Shown here piece by piece: positions 1 through 5,408 of a stretch of DNA of 6,151 nucleotides. Under the pieces are notes generated by a model. The model did no database searches and was not told the DNA's origin. It saw nothing but the letters and a program-made list of their open reading frames with translations. The stretch spans positions 2,148-8,298 of the forward strand of contig JAKJEP010000128.1 in NCBI GenBank assembly GCA_022705365.1, in the 5' to 3' direction. This DNA is from Planctomycetota bacterium. GTDB lineage: Bacteria > Planctomycetota > Phycisphaerae > Sedimentisphaerales > SM23-30. How positions within the stretch are numbered: position 1 is the first letter of the stretch; every line of letters starts with the position of its first letter. The translations under genes and the position numbers were made by a program.

Positions 1-293
1 TCGATGATTTCGTCCTTGGTTTTGGTGCCCAATATCGCCCATTCAATTACCGGCTTGGCCATATCGACGATCTGCTCGATGGTGTCCTGACGGCTAATGG
101 CGATCCCCTTCTTTTGCTGCTGGGCAATCACCCCTTCAATCGGGGTAATCAGCATATGGGCCACCATCAGCCCGAAAAACAGGGCCGCCAGCAGATATAT
201 CAGTCCCCCACCGCCCCGCACCGCATTGCGGGTCCACTGCCAGCCGATTAAACGGACATGCCGGCCATGAATGGTTTTCAGGTTCGCAATCAT
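1..293 (-). CDS. Membrane protein, N-terminal part; possible ABC-2-type transporter permease
   Basis: Only the first 97 codons are in the window; the gene runs off the left edge. The start is the ATG at 293, the first start codon in frame after the TAA of the upstream gene; the ribosome site is weak (GGAAAA about 5-10 bases upstream). Residues 1-28 are basic and amphipathic (HGRHVRLIGWQWTRNAVR), as expected for a cytoplasmic lead-in. Residues 29-50 form a clear membrane helix (LIYLLAALFFGLMVAHMLI). A polar, probably extracytoplasmic stretch with QQQKKG at 58-63 follows. The gene lies 27 bases after the small membrane protein gene in the same frame, so the two are probably co-transcribed. The layout of one N-terminal helix, then a soluble loop, then presumably more helices resembles ABC-2 permease subunits of planctomycetes, but this is recalled resemblance; the part that would prove it is outside the window. 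Confidence 0.6.
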   Translation of the reverse strand, partial: MIANLKTIHGRHVRLIGWQWTRNAVRGGGGLIYLLAALFFGLMVAHMLITPIEGVIAQQQKKGIAISRQDTIEQIVDMAKPVIEWAILGTKTKDEII

Positions 294-320
294 CTTGATT
301 TTCCGCGATTGGCCGCTCTG

Positions 321-779
321 TTAATTCACCAGGTCTTCCCGGAAGGTGGTATTCACCAGAATCAAAGTCAGCACCGGGTAGATCAGGCCGATAACCGTTC
401 CCAGATTGAACCCGCCGCCCAACTCTTTGGCAAAAAAGAATCCGGAAACAATACTATTGAGAATGTTTACTATTCCATAGGTACTGCCCAGATACCGGCC
501 CATAACCCGTTTCTGCTTGATATAGCCGATCCCCGACAGCAGCAAAAGTAGGCTGGAGACGATGGTCATTACAAAAATCACAATGAAAATCCAGGCCCCC
601 ATGTTTTGCATCGCCTCGATCTGGGCTTTGGCATGGGCATCCATATTTTCGGTAGGGACCATGTTAATGAAGGCAAACATGGCGATAAAACCGAGCAGGC
701 TCAAAAAGCCGAAACCCGAAAAGACAAAATTCAATACCGCCAGGGCCGTCAATCCGCCGGGCCGTTTTTCCGCACTCAT
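321..779 (-). CDS. Small integral membrane protein of unknown function, four predicted helices
   Basis: A 152-residue protein made almost entirely of membrane helices: about residues 12-38, 62-86, 99-118 and 124-143. A short polar loop (PTENMDAHAKAQIEAM, 42-57) separates helices 1 and 2, and a basic loop (KQKRVMGRY, 88-96) separates 2 and 3, which suggests the latter loop is cytoplasmic. The N-terminus (SAEKRPGGLTALAVLNFVF) resembles conserved small membrane proteins I recall from planctomycetes, with no known function. I chose the ATG at 779 because an AGGAGG Shine-Dalgarno site (785-790) sits five bases before it; the in-frame GTG at 783-785 lies on that site and cannot be the real start. 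The downstream gene (1-293) begins 27 bases after the stop and is also a membrane protein, so they may form a membrane complex. No enzymatic motif is visible, and I cannot assign a function. Confidence 0.8.
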   Translation of the reverse strand: MSAEKRPGGLTALAVLNFVFSGFGFLSLLGFIAMFAFINMVPTENMDAHAKAQIEAMQNMGAWIFIVIFVMTIVSSLLLLLSGIGYIKQKRVMGRYLGSTYGIVNILNSIVSGFFFAKELGGGFNLGTVIGLIYPVLTLILVNTTFREDLVN

Positions 780-784
780 CAGCA

Positions 785-790
785 CCTCCT
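785..790 (-). promoter_or_regulatory. Ribosome binding site that fixes the start at 779
   Basis: The minus strand reads AGGAGG, then five bases, then ATG at 779. The site overlaps the upstream GTG at 783-785, which excludes that GTG as the initiator and shortens the protein by two residues. Confidence 0.85.
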
Positions 791-814
791 GTTTATTCGC
801 TTACCTTAGTCGCT

Positions 815-849
815 TAAAAAACTGTGTCCACCAATTTTCGATGGACACA
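815..849 (-). terminator. Intrinsic-terminator-like hairpin with U-run
   Basis: On the minus strand a perfect 8-bp inverted repeat (TGTGTCCA, 11-base loop, TGGACACA; 823-830 against 842-849) is followed by one G and six T (816-821). It lies about 90 bases after the stop of the 574-residue protein gene, so it can end the sigma-factor operon. It also lies about 35 bases upstream of the start at 779 and downstream of a plausible promoter (887-915), so it could equally act as a leader attenuator for the small membrane protein gene. The stem is only half G+C, so termination may be partial. The plus strand has no U-run after the stem. Confidence 0.5.
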
Positions 850-886
850 ATTCTACCGTAAAGAAAGTCGCCGGCAAAGCAAAAAC

Positions 887-915
887 ATTACAATTTTTAC
901 ACAGTTTTCAGTAAA
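887..915 (-). promoter_or_regulatory. Candidate sigma70-type promoter for the 779 gene
   Basis: The minus strand carries TTTACT (910-915) and TGTAAT (887-892) separated by exactly 17 bases, within an AT-rich gap between two minus-strand genes. Matches to the housekeeping consensus are 4/6 and 5/6. Transcription would start near 880 and give a leader of about 100 bases that contains the hairpin at 815-849. AT-rich gaps produce such matches by chance, hence the moderate score. Confidence 0.4.
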
Positions 916-936
916 TTTTCCCAAACTTTATAGTCT

Positions 937-2661
937 TTACTGCTTCTGGATGGCAATCCCGCAGGTACCCATATTGCCAGTCGGGGCTTGGGGACTGGCA
1001 AAAAAGGGAACGAATTCCGATTGGGCAGGATCTTGTGAATAAACATATCCGCAATCCGGCTCCAGGGTCACCGTGAGCTTGTAGTGAATTACCGGCAGCA
1101 AAAATTGTAATTTTACTTCATATCCATAATCCTTTTGGGGAAGCGTCGCCAGCGGCATGGTCCAGATGCAATTGAGATTGGCGTTATCCTCGCTGAAATT
1201 TTCATAGGGTACATCCAGCTCATAGGCCCCCTCCCCTGCCGCTGAAAACACAATCGCCTGTTCGCCGAAAGTCACCGATTGGAGCTTTGCCTCACTATAG
1301 GGCAACTGAATCGTCATGGCCCGGCCCTCCGCCGGCCACTTGAGCAAGGTCAGGAGAGAATGAACTTCAACCTGATCGCCGGCGATGATATGCCAGTTGT
1401 CATATTGTTTGCCTACCCATTCGTATTCCTGATATGGCTGATATAACGCCGCCTGCTCTTGGGTGGGGACCGCCGGTTCCGGCAGGTCTTCCGGGGCGGC
1501 CTCTTCCACCGTCAAATCCCCATAGATCACCCGGTACCTTTCCGCTCCTTCCGGCTGATACCAGAAAACGGCCGTTTCCGCATCGCCCAGCTTCGCACCA
1601 TAGCCGTTATAAATCCACTGGCCCTTCAATCCCTGGGTAAACAGGATTCCCCGGACCACTTTCAGGGCATATTGCACCATCTCTTCTTCCGACAATTTCA
1701 TCTCCACCATTTTGGCCCCAATCCGATCTGGTGATTGCTGCCACTCGCCCATGTCCAGCTTGGGCGGGAATACCCCGTCATACAGATTGGCCCACAGGCG
1801 CAACCCTTCGATCAAATCCTCTTCCGTCGGATTGGCCAGATCAAACTGGGTTTCCCGCAGCGTATATCCTTCGGGTATCTCCATGCGGAACAGCGACTCA
1901 TCCATCGCCGTATCAAAGGCAAAATCGCTGAAGGCCACCTTGCCCTGGCCAAAGGTGGATTCCAGCCGCACCGGCATTTTCGTTTCCGCGTCCGCCCATA
2001 CGGTCATATCGAAATTAGGACGAAAGGCATGATATCCTATGGCCGGCTGGCCGCCGATCTGCTGCCCTTCCAGCTCTTCAATGGTGAAATCCGAGGATTG
2101 CAGGGTCAGGTTGATATTGTTGATCAGCAGTTCCAGATAATTCTGCGGCCGCTGGGGCAGCCCGTCCAGCTTGACGATCATGGCCTTCTTCGCCGCCGAC
2201 TCCAGCACCAGCACCTTCCCCTCCTGGAAATCAATCACGATGGATTCACCGCTTTCCAGATTTTCCCGGATGCGGCTGGTTCCCATGCTCATAATCTGAA
2301 TGGATTGTGCCTTTTCCTCTTCGCCGCTCAGACTCAGATTAAATACCACGGTCCGTGCCGTCAGAATGGGCTGCACCACCTCCGCAAAGGCAATATTTTT
2401 ATGACCCGGTGTAAACGTAAAAATAAATACAGCAATGCCGGCGGCGATCATCAGGGCCGCCGCGATTTTGGTTATGGTTTTCATGGCTCGTATCCTTTCC
2501 ACAAACGTGGCTTTGGGTTTGGGTAACAGATCCGCCGCACCGGCCTGCAGAACCGTATCCCGAATCTCCTCCCCCGGCCCCGCCGGCACGGGCATCTCCC
2601 GCAACTGCCGGATGGCCTCTTCCAGAATATCGTTCGGTTTCTTCGTACTATCGCCGGTCAT
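937..2661 (-). CDS. Single-pass membrane protein with LolA/RseB-like outer domain, probable regulator partner of the ECF sigma factor
   Basis: A 574-residue protein. Residues 1-60 are polar and presumably cytoplasmic, with an LREMPVPAGPGEEI stretch (20-33) of a kind I recall at the N-termini of planctomycete sigma-associated proteins. Residues 64-84 are one membrane helix (ITKIAAALMIAAGIAVFIF). About 89-270 has the alternating-strand pattern of LolA/RseB-like lipoprotein-carrier domains. About 274-386 is a second domain (DLIEGLRLWANL, then KGQWIYNGYGAKLGDA and YRVIYGDLTVEE). About 400-574 is a third, beta-rich region ending in a segment with two cysteines. The start is the ATG at 2661: GAGGT lies five bases before it, while the upstream GTG at 2688 has no ribosome site. 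The start overlaps the sigma-factor gene by 14 bases, so translation is probably coupled. The likely role is sensing an envelope condition and restraining the sigma factor; this is inference from context, and the cytoplasmic part is short for a classical anti-sigma domain. Confidence 0.75.
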   Translation of the reverse strand: MTGDSTKKPNDILEEAIRQLREMPVPAGPGEEIRDTVLQAGAADLLPKPKATFVERIRAMKTITKIAAALMIAAGIAVFIFTFTPGHKNIAFAEVVQPILTARTVVFNLSLSGEEEKAQSIQIMSMGTSRIRENLESGESIVIDFQEGKVLVLESAAKKAMIVKLDGLPQRPQNYLELLINNINLTLQSSDFTIEELEGQQIGGQPAIGYHAFRPNFDMTVWADAETKMPVRLESTFGQGKVAFSDFAFDTAMDESLFRMEIPEGYTLRETQFDLANPTEEDLIEGLRLWANLYDGVFPPKLDMGEWQQSPDRIGAKMVEMKLSEEEMVQYALKVVRGILFTQGLKGQWIYNGYGAKLGDAETAVFWYQPEGAERYRVIYGDLTVEEAAPEDLPEPAVPTQEQAALYQPYQEYEWVGKQYDNWHIIAGDQVEVHSLLTLLKWPAEGRAMTIQLPYSEAKLQSVTFGEQAIVFSAAGEGAYELDVPYENFSEDNANLNCIWTMPLATLPQKDYGYEVKLQFLLPVIHYKLTVTLEPDCGYVYSQDPAQSEFVPFFASPQAPTGNMGTCGIAIQKQ

Positions 2662-3184
2662 GGCGGACCTCGTTTTTCGATTCTTCACTTACAAAATTTG
2701 ACAATAACTCACGTAACTGCGTTCGGGCCCGGTGCAGCAGTACGCCCACCTCGCTGGTGGTCTTTTTCACCTGGGCGGCGATTTCCCGGTAGCTTTGGCC
2801 TTCCAGCGCTGCCAGACAAAAGACCTCCGCCTGTTCGGGATTCAATTGGGTGAGGGCCTGCCGCAAATGCTCCCCCAGCTCGGCATACCCGGCCTTTTCC
2901 GCCGGACCGGCTTCCCGGCTGGCAATCTGATTCCAATCGGCCGGCCCGTCGCTGCGGGATATCTGCCGCACCCGCCGGCGAAGCTGATCCAGCGCCTGGT
3001 TGGTGGCGATCCGGCAGAGAAACGCCGCCCACTTCCGCACCGGCTCCCGGCGGGCAGCCTCCAACGCGGCGATAAACGTCTCCTGATAACAGTCCGACGC
3101 ATCCGCCTCATTGCCCAGGATCCGGTATGCCGTACGCCATACCGCCGGGCTATTCTCCTTGACAATCGATTGCCAGTCTTCCAT
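2648..3184 (-). CDS. ECF-type RNA polymerase sigma factor (sigma-70 family)
   Basis: A 178-residue protein, the usual size for extracytoplasmic-function sigma factors, which direct RNA polymerase to a small regulon. Region 2 spans about 12-76: VWRTAYRILGNEADASDCYQ at 15-34 is the polymerase-binding and DNA-melting helix, and KWAAFLCRIATNQALDQLRR at 51-70 gives the -10 contacts. A variable linker (77-104) replaces region 3. Region 4 spans about 105-162, with LNPEQAEVFCLAALEGQSYR at 114-133 and a helix-turn-helix ending in LLHRARTQLRELL. The start is the ATG at 3184 with AAAGGA five bases upstream. The last codons contain the ribosome site and start of the next gene, so sigma factor and membrane partner are made together. 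The gap upstream (3185-3267) holds only a -10-like TATACT at 3228-3233 without a convincing -35; whether the gene controls itself cannot be seen. The ECF group is not assignable by eye. Confidence 0.93.
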   Translation of the reverse strand: MEDWQSIVKENSPAVWRTAYRILGNEADASDCYQETFIAALEAARREPVRKWAAFLCRIATNQALDQLRRRVRQISRSDGPADWNQIASREAGPAEKAGYAELGEHLRQALTQLNPEQAEVFCLAALEGQSYREIAAQVKKTTSEVGVLLHRARTQLRELLSNFVSEESKNEVRHDRR

Positions 3185-3259
3185 TCGGATCCTTTGTCCA
3201 GCAAGCCTCTGTTTCCGCTTCGTTCACAGTATAGACGACCGGGAGGCAGGTTTTATTAC

Positions 3260-3287
3260 AAAAAATTTTATCGTTTCCCAAAACGAT
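3260..3287 (-). terminator. Weak hairpin with U-run at the end of the deacetylase operon
   Basis: On the minus strand a perfect 7-bp stem (ATCGTTT / AAACGAT, 3281-3287 with 3270-3276) and a four-base loop sit on the last codons and first stop base of the DUF2905-type gene, followed by AAAA and then six T (3260-3265). The stem is AT-rich and the A-run separates it from the U-run, so it is a poor terminator on its own and some read-through into the sigma-factor gene is likely. Confidence 0.3.
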
Positions 3288-3492
3288 GGATCAGGATCAG
3301 CAGCAGGGTCAGCAGGAGGGATATCAACAGGCAGGTTCCCAGCGGCAGGAAGACGCGCCAGTTTCTACCGCCGAACGAGACATCCCCCGGCAGATGGCCG
3401 ACGCCTAGCCGGCCCAGCAGATAAAAAAGCCCCCCCCCCGCCGCGATCATCAGGCCCACCAGCGCCAGATTTTTACCATATTGCTCGAACAT
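3268..3492 (-). CDS. DUF2905-type small membrane protein
   Basis: A 74-residue protein with two membrane helices, about residues 8-27 (NLALVGLMIAAGGGLFYLLG) and 48-68 (FLPLGTCLLISLLLTLLLIL). Between them lies RLGVGHLPGDVSFGGRNWRV, which fits the conserved LPGD and following polar strand of the DUF2905 family; length and helix layout also fit. The function of the family is not known. The ATG at 3492 lies one base after the TGA of the deacetylase gene (TGATATG), so ribosomes probably re-initiate; a separate ribosome site is weak (GGAAG about 12 bases upstream). The codons for residues 19-21 form an uninterrupted run of ten G on the coding strand, and the frame matches the family on both sides of the run. 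The protein may simply accompany the deacetylase in the operon, as no functional link is visible. Confidence 0.85.
   Translation of the reverse strand: MFEQYGKNLALVGLMIAAGGGLFYLLGRLGVGHLPGDVSFGGRNWRVFLPLGTCLLISLLLTLLLILIHRFGKR
3430..3439. repeat. Ten-base C/G homopolymer inside the DUF2905-type gene
   Basis: The plus strand has ten consecutive C directly next to a GC step and a run of six A (3423-3428). On the coding strand this reads as ten G, then C, then six T, and encodes Ala-Gly-Gly-Gly-Leu-Phe at about residues 18-23. A tract of this length is prone to slippage in replication and in sequencing; a one-base change would put the protein out of frame after residue 21. Confidence 0.9.
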
Positions 3493-3493
3493 A

Positions 3494-4657
3494 TCAGGCC
3501 ATGCACTTCCAGTAGGGCTGCAAAATCGTTTTCACCTGGCGGATTACGGCTTCCGTTTCCGCCGCCCGCTGGTACACCGGTTCCGAAAGCGGCTGGGGCC
3601 ACTGGATGGTCTTGCCGCTCAGGCCGGCAATCAGGCTCAGCCAGGCCCGGGGCAGGATTTCCGGGGTATAACCGGAACAGAGCAGATCGACACAGCATCC
3701 GACGCACAGTTCCCCGGCCAGTTGCCGCATTTTCGCGCCAATCATCTCAAATCCGGCCATCGTCAGCCCCAGGCTGGTCAGGCTGTCGGCAAAATGCGGA
3801 TCCGAACCGCCGTAACGGATGATAAGCTGGGGCCGGAATTCCCGGGCCAGCGGAATGATAATTTCGTCGAAAATCCGCTCATAATCACCGTCCCCCGTTC
3901 CCGATACCAGCGGCACATTCACCGTAAATCCCTTCCCCGCGCCGCTGCCGATTTCCTCCGCCGCCCCGGTGCCGGGATAAATGCCCGCCTGGTGCAGATC
4001 GATGTACAAAACCTGCGGATCGTCATAAAAGGCCTCACAGGTGCCGTTGCCGGCATGGGCATCGGTGTCCAGAATGAGGATTCGCTCCAGCCCGTATGCT
4101 TTCCGGGCGTGCCGGCCGGCGATCACCACATCGTTGTAGATGCAGAAACCCTCCCCGTATCCGGCCTTGGCGTGATGCAGCCCCCCGCCGATGCCGACGG
4201 CCTTTTCCGCCCGGCCCTGCTGAACCGTATCCACCGCCAGCATCGAATTTTTCACCACGGCCCGCGCCGCCTTTTCAATACCGGCCGGCAGCCGCCCGGT
4301 CGCCGGATCCAGATTGTCCTGGCTGACATAGACCGACAGGCTCTGCCGGCTGGGACCGACTTTGGGCCCCCACTCCGACCGGTTGGCGTAGCCCAGGAAA
4401 GGCCAGTTTAGATCGTCCGGTTCCTCATCGGCCAGGCTGGCCGCTTTAAGAATATTGATATAATCCGGGGTATGCAGCAGCCGCAGGTCCTCGTCCCAGG
4501 CCAGTTCCTCATGGCGGATTACCTTAAAATCCCCGTCCGCCCCAAATACCTCCTGATACGCCTGAAAAAAAGAGACAAACCGGTCGCCCCGGAAGGCATG
4601 TCCCAGGCCAAAATCATAATTCTGAATCTCCGGATTATATAGAATCGCAATACTCAT
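3494..4657 (-). CDS. Zinc-dependent deacetylase of the histone deacetylase / acetylpolyamine amidohydrolase superfamily
   Basis: A 387-residue cytoplasmic enzyme expected to hydrolyse an acetyl-amide, on acetyl-lysine in proteins or on a small acetylated amine. All core motifs are present in order: GHAFRGDR near the N-terminus (19-26), HTPDYI (62-67), the catalytic His pair in GGGLHHA (H161, H162), GFCIYND (170-176), the zinc ligands in LDTDAHAGNGT (D199, H201), the second zinc aspartate in GGSDPH (D286), and the catalytic tyrosine in CSGY (Y330; the family more often has GGGY). Nothing essential is missing, so it should be active. The start is the ATG at 4657; the best ribosome site, GAGGAG, lies about 11 bases upstream, rather far. 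It shares a transcript with the DUF2905-type gene, which begins one base after its stop. The neighbours do not include acuA or acuB, so I do not call it AcuC. The physiological substrate cannot be told from sequence. Confidence 0.93.
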   Translation of the reverse strand: MSIAILYNPEIQNYDFGLGHAFRGDRFVSFFQAYQEVFGADGDFKVIRHEELAWDEDLRLLHTPDYINILKAASLADEEPDDLNWPFLGYANRSEWGPKVGPSRQSLSVYVSQDNLDPATGRLPAGIEKAARAVVKNSMLAVDTVQQGRAEKAVGIGGGLHHAKAGYGEGFCIYNDVVIAGRHARKAYGLERILILDTDAHAGNGTCEAFYDDPQVLYIDLHQAGIYPGTGAAEEIGSGAGKGFTVNVPLVSGTGDGDYERIFDEIIIPLAREFRPQLIIRYGGSDPHFADSLTSLGLTMAGFEMIGAKMRQLAGELCVGCCVDLLCSGYTPEILPRAWLSLIAGLSGKTIQWPQPLSEPVYQRAAETEAVIRQVKTILQPYWKCMA

Positions 4658-4726
4658 GCAAAAACTCGCTCCTCTTACCTGGCGGGATGGGTGCTTTTGT
4701 CGAACTTCCGTCCGATACCTCTGCTT

Positions 4727-4755
4727 ATTTTAATCCCTCGGCTGTCAGATCGCAA
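4727..4755 (-). promoter_or_regulatory. Candidate promoter for the deacetylase operon
   Basis: The minus strand has TTGCGA (4750-4755), a 17-base spacer and TAAAAT (4727-4732), matching the housekeeping consensus at 4/6 and 5/6 positions. The transcript would begin near 4720 and have a leader of about 60 bases before the ATG at 4657. It is the best-spaced pair I found in the divergent region on this strand. Confidence 0.35.
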
Positions 4756-4831
4756 TAGCCTGTCCGATAAACTGTTCCAACCGCATGGTATGCTGCTGTC
4801 ATATCGCAGTTTCGGAAAATCTCGAAAATAA

Positions 4832-4850
4832 GTACCGCCGCAGTCGGTAC
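4832..4850. repeat. Perfect inverted repeat in the divergent control region
   Basis: GTACCG (4832-4837), seven bases, CGGTAC (4845-4850). It lies between the deacetylase promoter candidate and the PadR promoter, about 30 bases upstream of the PadR -35 element. Neither strand has a proper U-run after the stem, so a protein-binding site is more likely than a terminator. Six-bp arms can occur by chance. Confidence 0.4.
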
Positions 4851-4876
4851 GAAAAACTTTTCCCTGGCTATATTTT

Positions 4877-4897
4877 CCGGTTGACGGGTCCAGCCGG
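4877..4897. promoter_or_regulatory. Imperfect inverted repeat over the PadR promoter, candidate operator
   Basis: CCGGTTG (4877-4883) and CAGCCGG (4891-4897) are inverted copies matching at six of seven positions, centred at 4887. The left arm overlaps the -35 element and the right arm fills the spacer before the -10. A repressor bound here would block polymerase, which fits the usual autoregulation of PadR proteins. Binding itself is inferred. Confidence 0.35.
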
Positions 4898-4908
4898 TAT
4901 GATAAAAT
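4881..4908 (+). promoter_or_regulatory. Strong promoter for the PadR / ABC permease operon
   Basis: TTGACG (4881-4886), 16-base spacer, then TGATAAAAT (4900-4908), an extended -10 with TG one base before TAAAAT. Both hexamers match the consensus at five of six positions. Transcription should start at about 4914-4916, only some 12 bases before the ATG at 4927. Confidence 0.65.
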
Positions 4909-4926
4909 ACTCTCAGGTAGTTGACT

Positions 4927-5331
4927 ATGTCTAATAGCAGAGAAACTCTTATACCGGATTGGAATGGCTGCCCCTGCAGTGGGGCCAACCTGGAAAAACT
5001 CCTTCAGCCGGCCATTTTAACAGTGCTGGCCCGGGAGGATTTGCACGGGTATCGCCTGGTCCAGCAGTTGGGGAGTATGGCTCTGTTTCATGGGCAATCT
5101 CCCGATGCCAGCGGCGTGTACCGGTCTCTCAAGTCCCTGGAGCAGCGGGGGATAGTGAAATCCAGGTGGGATGTCTCCGCCCAGGGGCCTACCAAACGGC
5201 TCTATCACCTGACAGCCGCCGGCTTGAAATGCCTGGACCGCTGGACCGCGACTCTGCGAAATTATCAACAGGCCATGAACCAGCTTTTGGCCGAAGCCCA
5301 AAAACTTTTACCGCATTCCCCGGTTTCCTGA
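4927..5331 (+). CDS. PadR-family transcriptional regulator with an N-terminal Cys-Pro-Cys motif
   Basis: A 134-residue DNA-binding protein, expected to act as a dimeric repressor that releases DNA on binding a ligand. The winged helix-turn-helix is complete: LEKLLQPAILTVLAREDLHG (22-41), the recognition segment GVYRSLKSLEQRGIVKSRW (63-81), a wing, and LYHLTAAGLKCLDRW (92-106), the family's Y-x-LT-x-x-G signature. A short C-terminal helix (about 107-127) would form the dimer interface, so it is the small-PadR type. The N-terminus carries C15-P16-C17 just before the first helix, not part of the core fold and a possible metal or redox site. The ATG at 4927 has AGGT nine bases upstream; the in-frame TTG at 4921 lies too close to that site. 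The ABC permease gene follows after 77 bases on the same strand, making that transporter the probable target, together with its own promoter. Confidence 0.92.
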   Translation: MSNSRETLIPDWNGCPCSGANLEKLLQPAILTVLAREDLHGYRLVQQLGSMALFHGQSPDASGVYRSLKSLEQRGIVKSRWDVSAQGPTKRLYHLTAAGLKCLDRWTATLRNYQQAMNQLLAEAQKLLPHSPVS

Positions 5332-5378
5332 TGGGGCAAGGTCCTCGGATCCGGTAGCCCGTGGAATCCTTTCTGCTG

Positions 5379-5400
5379 TTTTGCCAATACCGGCAAGGAG
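5379..5400 (+). promoter_or_regulatory. Ribosome binding site of the permease gene, partly inside a small hairpin
   Basis: AAGGAG (5395-5400) lies eight bases before the ATG at 5409. TTGCC (5381-5385) pairs with GGCAA (5392-5396) around a six-base loop, and two further G-U pairs would reach into the GG of the ribosome site. The hairpin is small, so any masking would be mild. Confidence 0.5.
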
Positions 5401-5408
5401 TAAATGCT

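Noticed and set aside
1735..2526. Plus-strand open frame of 263 codons opposite the large membrane protein gene.
   Set aside because: Antisense shadow in moderately GC-rich DNA; the composition (many Gln, His, Arg, Pro) is typical of a reverse-frame translation and no domain is recognisable.
3185..3267. A -10-like TATACT (3228-3233) as promoter of the sigma-factor operon, or an ECF-type autoregulatory promoter.
   Set aside because: No acceptable -35 at 16-18 bases, and no paired GGAAC/GTC-type elements at proper spacing.
2732..3424. Plus-strand open frame of 230 codons opposite the sigma factor and the DUF2905-type gene.
   Set aside because: It lies across two convincing genes and an intergenic gap on the other strand; no motif and no start signal.
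3722..4411. Plus-strand open frame of 229 codons opposite the deacetylase.
   Set aside because: Shadow of a gene with a complete set of catalytic motifs; no domain of its own.
3494..4657. Naming the deacetylase AcuC (acetoin utilisation).
   Set aside because: The acuA and acuB neighbours are absent and the family is too diverse to assign a substrate by motif alone.
4725..4988. An 87-codon minus-strand open frame across the divergent region, ending with a DLTAEGL segment like the PadR signature LTAAGL.
   Set aside because: It overlaps the PadR gene start and its promoter and has no ribosome site or family-like residues elsewhere. The shared ten bases (4739-4748 against 5209-5218) are expected by chance in a window of this size, so I do not call a PadR remnant.
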